Shown here: positions 1-10,203 of the stretch, in pieces
How positions within the stretch are numbered: position 1 is the stretch's first letter
Layout: each line of letters starts with the position of its first letter
From: Mermis nigrescens
Lineage: Eukaryota > Nematoda > Enoplea > Mermithida > Mermithidae
Direction: 5' to 3'
Assembly (NCBI GenBank): GCA_036768485.1
Contig: JAVLUZ010000819.1
Span: 1 to 64,000 of the forward strand
DNA: 64,000 bases
The notes under the pieces: generated by a model
The model's database searches: none
Seen by the model: only the letters and a program-made list of their open reading frames with translations
Told to the model about the DNA's origin: nothing
Program-made: the position numbers and the translations under genes

Positions 1-1160
1 TCATCGATTGCCGTGGTCTCAGGAGTTAATCCAGCCAAATCGAGGTATTGGCTAAAATACCAGTGCCTCAGTCAATTACCGAATTATGTAGTTTTATAGG
101 TTTAGCTAATTATTATAGAAGATTTCTTAATAATTTTGCAGATAAAACCTCTATTAACATAGAAACGTCTCTTTAAGTGTACCCCTCTTTTGCCGCAAAG
201 TTTTCAGGAAATTAAAAATGATTTAAGTTGTGCTGTTACTTTAGCTTTTCCTGATTTTAAGAGCCTGTTTTTAGTCCAAAACCAACGCCAGTAGATATGG
301 TAGGAGGTAAGCTTTGGCACAGAAAGTTGCTGGAGAAGAGCTTCCAATCGCTTTTGTTTTGCGAACGCTGATTCGCCAAACAAAACTATTCTACAATCGA
401 AAAAGGAAGTGTTGGCCATTGTTTACTGATTAAACAGTTTTGACCATAATGCCCCATGGTCACCAATTTATGCTAGTCACCAATTACGCCCGGATTCAAT
501 TTTTGAAAATCCAAGATGCTTTACATCGCGCTTGGTGCGATGTGTTGTCGCTCCAAGAGTGCAATTACGACTTTATTTACTGAAAAGGGACACTGAAACG
601 CGAACAATAGACACATTATCGTGTTTGCAAATTGAAAACCCAGACTTGGTTAATAACTTGTGCTAAAATCGATTCTGATGTAAATTATGCAAATATACAG
701 TTATTTATGTAGGTACGCGTGTTAAAGCGAAAATTGGTGATCTTAAATATGTATGTGCAGTGAAAATGATAATTTTAAAATGTGTATGCAGTAGTGAAAA
801 TGATAGATGCTACGTTAACAGCAGATAAATACAGTGATAGCAGCGATAACAAAATCACTGGGGACTGGAAGAGTGCGGCAAAGAAAGTGGTGTTGATGTT
901 AATGATGTTAATATTAATTTTCCTACTGAAAATTTGTATGCTATTGGCTTGAATTATAATTTGTTGCATGATTTGCCTAATATGCATCGTCATGAAGCAT
1001 TTTTAGGTATTATTTACAGACTGTTGCAGACGCATAAACGACCTGAGCGGTTGAGCCTAGAACCTCACTGATCGTTTTGTGTTGGACAATGGGATCCTAA
1101 AGTATCAGCAGGATCTGGAATGAGAACCAGTCTTAGCCGTTCAACGCTGGTTGTCCCCAT

Positions 1161-1416
1161 CACACCTGGGCGTGGTTTGTGTATGCACCCCCCAGAAAAC
1201 CAAATTTCAGAAATCAAAATAGCCCCCCCCCCAGAATTCAATTTTTGAAAATTTTTCGTTTTTCGCAATTTTTTGATGCCAATGGATAGTGCTTGATGAG
1301 AAACGTCGAAAAATGGTAAGTTTTATCGCCATACCACCATTTTTAAGGCCATTTTTCGACCTTCAAAAAAAAATCTTGCACTCCCCTCCCCAGAATTTTC
1401 TTGCTGCCCACGTATG
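1161..1416. mobile_element. hAT-type MITE, family A, 256 bp
   Basis: Flanked by an exact 8-bp target duplication, gtccccat (1153-1160 and 1417-1424). The ends are inverted: cacacctgggcg at the left, cccacgtatg at the right. Typical family A interior: a run of C then cagaaa, a poly-T stretch, gatgagaaacgtcgaaaaat, and ...cagaattttcttgctgccca. It interrupts the Ty3 pol between RNase H and integrase. Confidence 0.85.
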
Positions 1417-1519
1417 GTCCCCATTCTGTTACAAGCGTTGCACAACAATCCGATTTCCAGGTCATTTAATTTTTGCCAGACTTATGAAAAAGCCCAAGAG
1501 CGCCATTTCTGGCCAGGAC

Positions 1520-1780
1520 CATAGATGGGCAGTACTAAAATTCTGGTGGAGGGAGGGAGGGGGGGCAAAATAATTCTTGGGGACGAAAAATTTTCAAAGA
1601 TTAAAAATATCTTGTGGATAAAGTGGCGGAAACACATTTTCGTTCTTTGAGAGGCACTATCCTATGACATCAAAATTGCTAAAAGCAAAAAAAATTCAAT
1701 AAATTGAATTCTGGGGTTTGTTTTGATTTTGGGTATTTCAACCCCGGGGGTGCATACCATCAACTCTACGCCCACGTGTG
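1520..1780. mobile_element. hAT-type MITE, family A, 261 bp, opposite orientation
   Basis: Flanked by an exact 8-bp duplication, gccaggac (1512-1519 and 1781-1788). Starts catagatgggcag and ends cgcccacgtgtg. It is the reverse complement of the copy at 1161-1416, about 100 bp away, so this is an independent insertion rather than a tandem duplication. Confidence 0.85.
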
Positions 1781-2987
1781 GCCAGGACAATGCACAGACG
1801 TTTGGAAACACTGCCAAGATAGTTTGCCTTGTCAACTCTGCCAACCACTGACTGAACAGTTGCCCATCCAGCTGCTGCACCCTAATACCTGTGGCAGCCA
1901 GCCTCAACCATTGGGTCATGGACACGTGAGGCCGCTCACCGCTCAGTTTCACCCTCTCTAACACCAGCATCCTTGGTTTTTATAGATTGGATGACTAAAT
2001 GGGTTAAGACAATCGTGGTACCTAATGTTAGGCCACTACAATTGCCAAATTTATTCCTAGAAACGCATTGTTTTGTGTTTTGAGGCCCCAAAACTTGTTC
2101 AATCTGATCAAGGCACTGGGTTTGTGGCCGCTCTTTTCCGCAAAGTTTGCAGATTGTGCAACATTAGACACATTGTGTCAACGCCATACTGTCCGCAGAT
2201 TAACGGGTTGCAGAGCGTTTTAACCAAATCCTACAAACCATGTTGGTCACCTGCATCCAGGAAAAGGAAGATCAATGGGACAGCTACTTCGCCGGATGCG
2301 TACAACACCAGCCGCCAAGGATAGCGCCGGGCAATCACGCCATATTACCTACGCGTGTGGACGGAACACAAAACTAAAGATCAATCAAGCTTTGACCGCC
2401 GGATTATGATGACTTTGCAGCCGCTGCCAATATGTAAAATTCTGCAAAAATTTGCGTTTGGCCCAACATTACGCAGACAATGCGGCCTGACGTGCACAGC
2501 AGCAGCAGAAGCGACAATACGACTAACAAAATCGCGTTGAATCAAACATGCCAGAATATTGACCTGGCAATCTTTGTTTTGTTTCTGAAATTCCCAAGCC
2601 AGGTCGAGAAATTCCATCAGCGATGGTTGGGTCCGTATGAACCTCCATCACTTACGTCCGCCAAATGCAATCATCAGAGAACTTAGCGGATTCCAAAGGA
2701 TGTGAATGGTTCATTTGAACCAATCTCTGTCCATTTCATGGACAGCGCTAGGTGCCATGCTCGATTATGCTGACGATCTCAGCGAATATAACGTTGAGTA
2801 TTGACAAAAGGTCTGCTTGGCGCGAATGGACTGATTCTCAACCGCCGCCTGGATAATTTTTTGAAGAAATTTGCGATCATTTACCCGCAACTTCCGCCTC
2901 AGTAGTTCTTTTGAATCGAAATTTTGTTCAATCCATATAAAGATGTTTCAAACTTTGGGGAAGAATTCGTCTTAAAGAGGGGAGGAG

Positions 2988-3448
2988 TGAAACAAAGCTG
3001 ATACATTCAACAGCTAACAGTCTTGTTTTGCATTTGTATATTGATGCTTAAGCTAGGTAGGTACTTGTTAGGTATACCGCCCATTTTCTATATTCGTAAT
3101 TCTGTCTACTAACTGTTGCTTAAATACTACCCGGTCTATAGTAAACAGCTCAGTCCAAGAGATCTCCACTAATATGTAGCTTAGGATTGATGCATAGTGT
3201 AAGCTTACAATGTGACATATGTACATTTGATTACAGTAGAGTACTTAATCTCAAAGGGGTTAGATAAGTAAGTTTCACTAGGTGCATGCGTAGAGGGACG
3301 GGCTACCTTGAATAGGCCGGGCCGCTTTACCCCGAATCGCCGGCTGGTGATCGACCTCCTAAAAAGGGCGAGAACCCCCGTGTGAAGCGCATTAGCTTGA
3401 GATTCGGGTTAAGTAAGCGAAGTGAACATAGCTTGAGTCTCGTTAACA
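2988..3448 (+). repeat. Possible 3' LTR of the Ty3 remnant
   Basis: A purine run (aaagaggggaggag) ends at 2987, directly before TGAAAC. The segment ends near GTTAACA. Its position after the integrase tail fits a polypurine tract plus 3' LTR. The partner LTR is outside the window, so the boundaries cannot be tested here. Confidence 0.4.
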
Positions 3449-4510
3449 CATCTGATATTTATTTGTCATTGGGCCATTGTGGAGACTTAATTTTTTCATA
3501 AATGTTGATCGTAATATCAAATTACGAATCCGACTGAAATTTTTCTTTAAACTCTGTGGTTGTGTAAAGTTTACACTGCCTATTAACTCAACTCTTGTTC
3601 TAGAGCCTTGCAAAAGCTTAATTTTTTCAAAATGTTCTACGTAAAATCAGAATTGAGAATCTGACTATTAGTTTTCTCTACACCTAGTAGTTGTGTGAAG
3701 TTTGCACTAATCATTCGTTGTTAAAATGTAGTTTATACTACAAATTTATTTTACTTCCAAATCTGAGCGTTAGTGTTCCTTACACTTGATATTTTCGTAA
3801 AGTTAATGCTGAAAAACTTTGATCTGTTAAAATAATGTAAAAGGTTGTCTTGTTTGAAAAGGATAATGCTGAATGCTGATGTTAAGAACATTATTGTTTT
3901 CCATGTCCTTGGACTGCTGTCATTATAATGGCATGTTACTGTATGTGTTTACTGACTGATGCACTTAAATCACACTGATTAAAGTGGGGTACGAGCAAAA
4001 GAAAAATGCTCCGATGGAACAAAAAAGATGAATATACTTCGAATTGTGGATTATTAAGGATGTAAAAGGAGGGGACTAGGAAGAATCTACCTAAGTCGCA
4101 AAATCTGCTAAAAATCAGACTTTCTCTAAGCAACGCAAAAAATCGATGTATATTCTGCGGCCAACAGATAAAAATAAATATTTAACCATAAAAATGATTG
4201 AAAAAGCAGCACGTTAGCTATGCAGTAGCTATGGGAAATGACATTGAGTAAACTAACAGTCTTCTAAGCCAATGGAATGAAATTGCAAACATCGAAGACA
4301 ATTATGGAGACATGGTTGGTTTAAAACAGTAGGAAACGCGTGAGTTGACTTGGAACAGACTAAATGTAGATACACTAGCATGCCCGAAACGATTGTGTGC
4401 ACTAATCAATCGGCCCCTGCTTCTGCCTTGCTATAATGCTCATAAAAAAATAAAACAACTTTAAATACAATACCTCTCAGTTTTCTATCAATCAGGTGCC
4501 AGCAATTTAA

Positions 4511-5567
4511 CCCTTTATTAACGGCACTTTATGTAGGGTAGTTCATTCAAAATCTCATTCATATTCGAATTCCCCATCCTTCAAAAAGTCTCCCTGATTT
4601 TTTTCGTGACTCTAGCTACAGTAGGACGTGAGAAAAAAGTCCCATTTTTGGGACGGTCGTTAATAAGTGTATGTCCCATTTTTGGGACGGTCGTTAATAA
4701 GTTTACATGTAGGACGCTCGTCAATAAGTGTACATCCCATTTTTGCCATCATTTTTGCATGGAAAATTTTTGGGATTGACGTTCTCTATATAGTCTGATG
4801 TCGTTCCAAGGCGATTCTCTAGTTTAGATACATGCAAGGTACATATAGGTAGGTATAGGTACCTATGTACCTAATTGGACTGTAAAGCAGCTGGTTTACA
4901 TAGGTAGTATCAGGGACGGATGGGGGGCAACCGCCCCCCATTGGCCCGAAATAATGCGCAAATTAACTATTTTTGAGCGATATTCGGGTAAAAACGGGCA
5001 ATTTTTCCGCCCAAATACATAAGGTCCCATCCCCCCCTTAGGGGTACCGCCCCTCCCTTAGGAAAATCCTGGATCCGCCACTGGGTAGTATGTATGTACG
5101 TACAATTCTAAGAGAGAATTTGAGCAATTTCTGAAGGTAATAAAGGTCATGAAGACATCAAGAGAAAAACAGAGTTGCTCTTTCATGCTGTCACTTATGA
5201 GCGCGCGTCCCAAAAATGGGACTTTATTTTTCGATTTAAATTTCTCAAAGGGTATTAGCCGCATTTTAATTATTGAGATACCGTTGGAAAGCCCTGAATG
5301 AGCTCTACAGCTCGTAAAAATTCCTCACCAGAGAAACAAAAAATTGTGGAACCCGGGATGACCAAAGTGGCGGACAAAAAGTGAGGTTATTTCAATACAG
5401 TATATTTCAAATTTCACACTACTAACATAAAAGAAAATGCACATAAACTTGCAGATCTTGGACAATGCTTTCGAATGAACACTCGCACGCTTTATAAGAT
5501 TCCATCGTTCTTGAGTTATTTTGCAGCAAACTTTGTGGAGGAAAATGGGACGGGCGTTAATAAAGGG
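4511..5567. mobile_element. piggyBac-type non-autonomous element, TTAA flanked
   Basis: Perfect 13-bp inverted ends, ccctttattaacg (4511-4523) and cgttaataaaggg (5555-5567). Each is flanked directly by TTAA (4507-4510 and 5568-5571), the target duplication of the piggyBac superfamily. Near the left end (4628-4745) a unit with gtcccatttttgggacg and gtcgttaataagt recurs about three times, and gggacgggcgttaataa recurs at the right end. These are subterminal repeats and plausible transposase-binding sites. No transposase frame is seen. A hAT-type MITE sits inside at 4911-5083. Confidence 0.85.
4911..5083. mobile_element. hAT-type MITE, family B, 173 bp
   Basis: Exact 8-bp target duplication ggtagtat (4903-4910 and 5084-5091). 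The left end is cagggacggat and the right end is atccgccactg. The right end carries the diagnostic ttaggaaaatcctggatcc stretch of this family. It is nested inside the piggyBac-type element. Confidence 0.88.
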
Positions 5568-6341
5568 TTAAAAAGTAACCTTGATAGATTTCGTACACTC
5601 TTATCTGAAACTTCGAGCATTATTTAAAAAAGACACTTTTTTAGAGGCCACAGAATATACATCGATTTTTTGCGTTGCTTAGAGAAAGTCTGATTTTTAG
5701 CAGATTTTGCGACTTTAGGTAGATTTTTCCTAGTCCCCTCCTTTTACATCCTTAATAATCCATAATTCCAAGTATATTCATCTTTTTTGTTCCATCGGAG
5801 CATTTTTCTTTGCTAGTATACATCATACATCGTTAGGGCAAAACTCGATGTCAAGGAATAGTACCTTTTTAAAGCCCTAATATACACTAGTCCGTCTCAA
5901 GCAGAGTTTTAAAAATCACCTCCGACAAAAACCTCGCAGATTGTGATTATTACATTGATCTGTTATATAATTATCGTCAGGGACGGATTTAAAGGGGCGG
6001 CCGCCCGCCGTTGGCCAAAATATTTGGCGGAGATTAAGAATGGATATGCATTTTGCAATGATTTTTGGCCGTCAGTGACCATAATTTCTCAAATTTTTCA
6101 GGCGCTACGCGCCGGATGATTCCTATAAATGATATTTATTTACTTTCTTGGCGACTTGGAAGCCATTTTCTGTTCATGTATGAAGGGTTCAAAACAATTT
6201 TAACAGCAGAAACAGCTATTTTTGCATAGTTTTCTTATATTTTTCATTAAAAATCTCGATGTTTCGTATCAAATGCTATAAATACAGCAAATCAAGCAGT
6301 AAATCATGCTTCTAGACGTCTATCTATAATATTAATTTCGA

Positions 6342-6352
6342 GTTGTGTGTGT

Positions 6353-6385
<33 letters not shown>
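6342..6385. repeat. GT microsatellite
   Basis: An alternating gt run of about 40 bp, broken once by 'aa', inside the 2.2 kb hAT-type element. Confidence 0.9.
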
Positions 6386-6386
<1 letters not shown>

Positions 6387-7189
6387 AGGCAAAAAAATTT
6401 TTACTGGATAATTTTGCGATACTTATATTTTCACTCAATAGGTATTCTCGGGCACTAATTACAATTTTTGATTTAAATGGCTCGATCGGACTCCTGAAAC
6501 CCGCCGCAGGGTAAAATTTTAAAGCCACCCAGATCAACTTTTTATGCGCTATCGACTGGTGTAAACCACTTTACACTACAGTGTAAACTGATGTGATGCC
6601 GTAAGAAAAACGTGATTTACAAGTGTCTTTTATCAAATATCTCAAATCGCAGCGGATAAATTTTTTTAAAGTTTCCACCAATTATTCGATATTTTATGAC
6701 TGACCTTACTGTAGAATTTGAAGAAAATTCACGGATTGGTTTCTGAGATACAGGAGCCCAAAGGTACCCTATGTATAGCGTAAAATTTAGGTTTTCTTTT
6801 TGCAGAAGCACAGATTGACTGTTGCTTCCAAAATTTGGCCCCTGGGGTTTCTGGGACCGCTGATTCCATCTTCGCTACTTTAAATATACGATCTGGCGTC
6901 ATAAAACATGTATGAGACGGGCTGAAAGGAAATCACGTACGGGCACTTATAAACATGATTAATCACTGAAAAAAAGTCAAAATTTTTGACCTTGTAAACC
7001 AGCGCGCCTGAAATTTAATGCGAAGCGATCGAAAGCAGCATACATGCGGCTTTCGAAAGAAAGCAGCAACCATGCGGCTTTCGAAAATACAAATCCAAAT
7101 GTTTTTGCTTCTAGCGGCAAATTTAATATGCAACTTTTTGCATTTGTTAGCAATGAGGGCACAGTTGAACATTGTACAAAGTTGAACCC

Positions 7190-7425
7190 GACGCTATAAG
7201 ATAGGACGTGATACAACATACTCAATGCTATACAATAGGACGTGATGTAACATATGTACCCCATGCTATACAATAGGACGTGATATAACATGCCCCATGC
7301 TATAAGATAGAACGTGATATAACATACCCAGTGTTACAGGATAGGACGTGATATAACATACCCCATGCTACAAGATAGGACGTGATATACCATACCCAGT
7401 GCTATAACATATCCTGTGCTGTAAG
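7190..7425. repeat. Minisatellite, about 40-bp unit, 6 copies
   Basis: The unit contains ataggacgtgatataacat followed by acccc-atgctataa. About six diverged units run head to tail. A second, looser array follows at 7430-7610. Confidence 0.85.
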
Positions 7426-8243
7426 ATTGGTGTCCCAAAACATCAAAAATATGGTTTGCACCAAAAAATCTTTAAACATCCCAAAACATCAAAAAAATGG
7501 TTTGACCAAAAAAAAAATTTTAACACTATCCCAGAACATCAAAAATATGATTTAGGATAAATATTTCTCATAATCATTCTATAACGTCAGAAATATGGAT
7601 TTAATCAAAGAAATGATTGACAAGACAGTTTTAAAAATTTAAAAAATACAATATGTTTTTACCAACAATTTTTTTTAGAAATATCCAAAAAACATCAAAA
7701 GTCCCGAAAAATAAAAAATAAAGAAGACATCTCAATCCCATACAGCTATCAGGCCTAAGTTCAGCCAGGGCAACGCCGGGCAGCCCAGCTAGATATAAAA
7801 AATATAAAAACCGCTCGCCGATCCATTGCAAAGTCATTCAATTTTTTATACTAATTACTGGTTAAGATATTATTTGTTTACAAACACTATAGCAGATGGG
7901 GCAGCGAAGCGCCCCATTTGCTAGTCCACCTTAATTTCTTAAATTTTCTGGCGCTTCGCGCCAGATTCTTGTTGAAGTCAAAGAAATTTAATGATTTTTT
8001 CGCACAAAATTGTCGAAAATTTTAAATTTTCTGAAAAAATATTGCGTCAAAAGTGATTTTATGTAAAGTATACAATGTAAAACACCGAAAAAACGCTATT
8101 TCGCGCGTTAAGGGCAAATTTTTGATTCTTTTTGGAAAAGTTGGAATACCGCCCCCTTAGGAAAATCCTAGATCCGCCACTGATTATCGTAAGCCAGCGG
8201 CTCACTGTCGGAGAAAATTCTTAAGATTCAAGCAAAACAGACT

Positions 8244-8536
8244 ATAAGTCCTACTGATTGTGCTCCGTACACAGCGTTTGTTTTTTTGTCCAACCCATCA
8301 GGTTGATGTTTCAAACCTTGGTTATATGAAAACGTTTACATACGTAGATATCTGGCCGTCAGCGGAAGCCACTATTACGGCCCTGCGCTGGTCCAGTGTT
8401 AGAAATTGTTTTCCACCCGGTGAGACTCTCAATTATGAATGTAACGACCTCAGACCTTTGGTTACGTTAGCAGAATTCTCACCGCACCAGTTTCCCGGAT
8501 CTTCCACGCAGTATCGCGTATGTAGTGCTATACATA
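8244..8536. other. Unexplained segment with a diverged partner at 9620-9720
   Basis: An open plus-strand frame covers 8260-8679, but its end runs into a transposon, so it is unlikely to be a real protein. The stretch 8255-8330 (gctccgtacacagcg ... ggttgatgtttcaaacctt) recurs in diverged form at about 9637-9710 in the same orientation. The minus strand contains a short frame resembling a WD-type blade (AVIVASADGQIST), too short to assign. Function unknown. Confidence 0.3.
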
Positions 8537-8653
8537 GTCTGTTTCACACAAGTTTGGGCCTAAATTTTAAGAATTTTTTGGAAAGCAAGCCGACGGATTA
8601 CGATAATTACATATATACGTATCAAATCAATGCTATAATCGCAATCTGTCAGC

Positions 8654-9065
8654 CAGTGGCGGATCCAGGATTTTCCTAAGGGGGGGGGCGGAACCACGCA
8701 TGGGCGTGGGGGGGGGGGGGTTTGGGGAGGGGTATGCACCCCCCCAGAAAAAAAATTTTTTTTGCTTTTTTAGCAATTTTTTGATGCCGACTGGATAGAG
8801 CTTCATGAGAAACGTCGAAAAATGGTGTTTTTCGCCATACCTACCATTTTTGACCTTTAAAAATTTTTCACCCCCCCCCCCAGAAATTTTTTCATCCCCC
8901 CAGAATTTTGGTGCTGACCACCTATGGGCGGAACCCTGACTTCGGCGGAAAAATTAGCCGTTTTAATCCGAAAAGCGCTAAAAATCGTTCAAAAATCCTT
9001 AATTTAGCGCACTATTTTGGGCCGATGGGGGGGGCGGCCGCCCCCGCACCCTAAATCTGCCCCTG
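8654..9065. mobile_element. hAT-type MITE, family B
   Basis: Exact 8-bp target duplication ctgtcagc (8646-8653 and 9066-9073). Starts cagtggcggatccagg and ends taaatctgcccctg. With the family A insertion and its duplication removed it is 172 bp, matching the 173-bp copy at 4911. Confidence 0.88.
8695..8926. mobile_element. hAT-type MITE, family A, nested
   Basis: Exact 8-bp target duplication ggcggaac (8687-8694 and 8927-8934). Ends cacgcatgggcgtgg and gaccacctatg. Third level of nesting at this site. Confidence 0.87.
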
Positions 9066-9313
9066 CTGTCAGCTTATTGTCGAACATTAGTTTTTAAAAT
9101 TTATGCCCAAACTTGTGGGAATCAGGTCCCATGGAGATCGCTTTGGGCCGCTGCAACCCCAACGGGCCTGTCTTAAGAGGGGATGGTGTAAGTGCGGTAC
9201 ACTACACGCTCATCGAACCCATGCGCTGCTATATATAGCTCTTTCCCGTTCAAGCTCGCTTTCGCTGCTCAGATGTCGCTATTTTTAGAATTTGCATTTT
9301 TTCGCGCTTTAAC

Positions 9314-9574
9314 CATAGGTGGGCAGCACTAAATTCTGGGGAGGGGTGCATTTTTCAAAGGTAAAAAATGGTCTTTAAAGTTGTGGTTTAGCGAAAAACC
9401 ATTTTTAACGTTTCTCTTCGAACACTATCCATTGGCATCAAAAAATTGCGAAAAAAAACAAAAAAAAATTCCAAAAAATTCAATTTTGAGGGAGGGGGTA
9501 ATTTGGTTTCTAAGGAGATTATTTGGAATTCTGGGGGTGCATACCCCCAACCTAACACGCTCACCTCACGTGTG
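9314..9574. mobile_element. hAT-type MITE, family A, 261 bp
   Basis: Exact 8-bp target duplication gctttaac (9306-9313 and 9575-9582). Starts cataggtgggcagc and ends cacgtgtg. Same orientation as the copy at 1520-1780. Confidence 0.87.
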
Positions 9575-9972
9575 GCTTTAACAAGTTGATGTGGCGTTTT
9601 GCGGCGTATGTACATACACATGTCCTAACGATTTTGCTCCGGACGCATACGCTTGTTTTTGTGTCTAAGCCGTCAGATTGATGTTTCAACCTTTGGATTT
9701 GTCTGGAGACATTGTCAGAAAAGGATACCAAATACTTAACAGTAAAAAATGCAGAAACTATGGGGTTTAAACAGTATCAAAGTTAGGTGTAAGCAAATCG
9801 CCGTAGCAGACGAACAACTGGCGACTAGCCAAAATTTTCAAAGTGAGCATATTTTTATCTGTTGAATGCAACTGGTCTCAAAATTTTATGTAAAGATTAG
9901 CCCAAGTTATGACACAATATCAGCTTGAAGCCTTTCTTGGCCCACCCTGTATAATCAAAACAGTCTAAATGC

Positions 9973-10203
9973 CTAAAACGGCAAAGTATCAACATAAGCA
10001 TAATTAAGCTCTAAAGAATCGTGCATGATTTCCTTTGCGGGAATGTCGTTAAATTCAGGCAATTCGACAATATTCTCGGTGAATTCAATATGTCGTATAG
10101 AACCGAAGAAGTCGGTTATTCGTACACGAGCAGGAGTCTTACTGTACAAATCATAGCGCACACCAACCGTAGAAATGCACTTGTGCTTTGGGCAGGCGTC
10201 GAG
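9973..10203 (-). CDS. PIGK: PIGK exon 8 (stop)
   Basis: 231 nt including the TAG stop at 9975-9973. Encodes [20 protein letters not shown], then the conserved [16 protein letters not shown]. Ends YAYVDTLPF. No hydrophobic anchor follows in any nearby frame that I could see. Confidence 0.93.
   Translation of the reverse strand, partial: LDACPKHKCISTVGVRYDLYSKTPARVRITDFFGSIRHIEFTENIVELPEFNDIPAKEIMHDSLELNYAYVDTLPF

Larger units (their letters stand above)
1..2960 (+). mobile_element. Degenerate Ty3/gypsy-type retrotransposon, pol remnant
   Basis: Frame-broken translation on the plus strand gives Ty3/gypsy pol pieces in the expected order. At about 40-160 is the end of reverse transcriptase, with the familiar FIGLANYYRRFL stretch. 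At about 330-660 is RNase H, with LPIAFVLRTL and then a region resembling the end of the RNase H/connection. At about 1975-2230 is the integrase core, with IDWMTKWVK, an SDQGTGF motif and STPYCPQING. At about 2590-2650 is a tail with FHQRWLGPYE. Stops and frameshifts occur throughout, so it is dead. The left part lies outside the window. Two small DNA transposons have inserted in the middle. Confidence 0.8.
3994..5814. mobile_element. Foldback element with about 169-bp inverted arms
   Basis: 3994-4162 and 5646-5814 are near-identical inverted copies, with outer ends agcaaa(a)gaaaaatgctcc and ggagcatttttctttgct. Much of the interior is a later piggyBac-type insertion (4511-5567). Without it, the host element is about 760 bp. 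A solo copy of one arm occurs at 37787-37957. No coding capacity is seen. Confidence 0.65.
5978..8182. mobile_element. hAT-type element, family B, 2.2 kb, non-coding
   Basis: Exact 8-bp target duplication attatcgt (5970-5977 and 8183-8190). Ends cagggacggat and gatccgccactg, as in the 173-bp family B MITE. The interior holds a GT microsatellite, a 40-bp minisatellite and a second tandem array (about 7430-7610, units around catcaaaaatatggttt). No transposase similarity was recognised. It is either a long non-autonomous derivative or a decayed autonomous copy. Confidence 0.85.
5888..8244. mobile_element. Small MITE (family C) split by a hAT insertion
   Basis: The outer ends tagtccgtctcaagcaga (5888) and the reverse complement at about 8210-8244 (agcaaaacagacta) form imperfect inverted repeats. 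Related copies are at 34800-34969 and about 8537-9123. Removing the hAT element at 5978-8182 leaves an element of about 150 bp, close to the intact copy at 34800. Confidence 0.55.
8537..9123. mobile_element. MITE family C, host of two nested insertions
   Basis: The left end gtttcacacaagtttgggc and the right end gcccaaacttgtggga are inverted. Taking out the nested element at 8654-9065 and its target duplication leaves about 170 bp, the size of the intact copy at 34800-34969. Confidence 0.6.

Noticed and set aside
8260..8679. 139-codon plus-strand frame
   Set aside because: Its C-terminal part is transposon end sequence (family C and family B). No known domain, no splice support.
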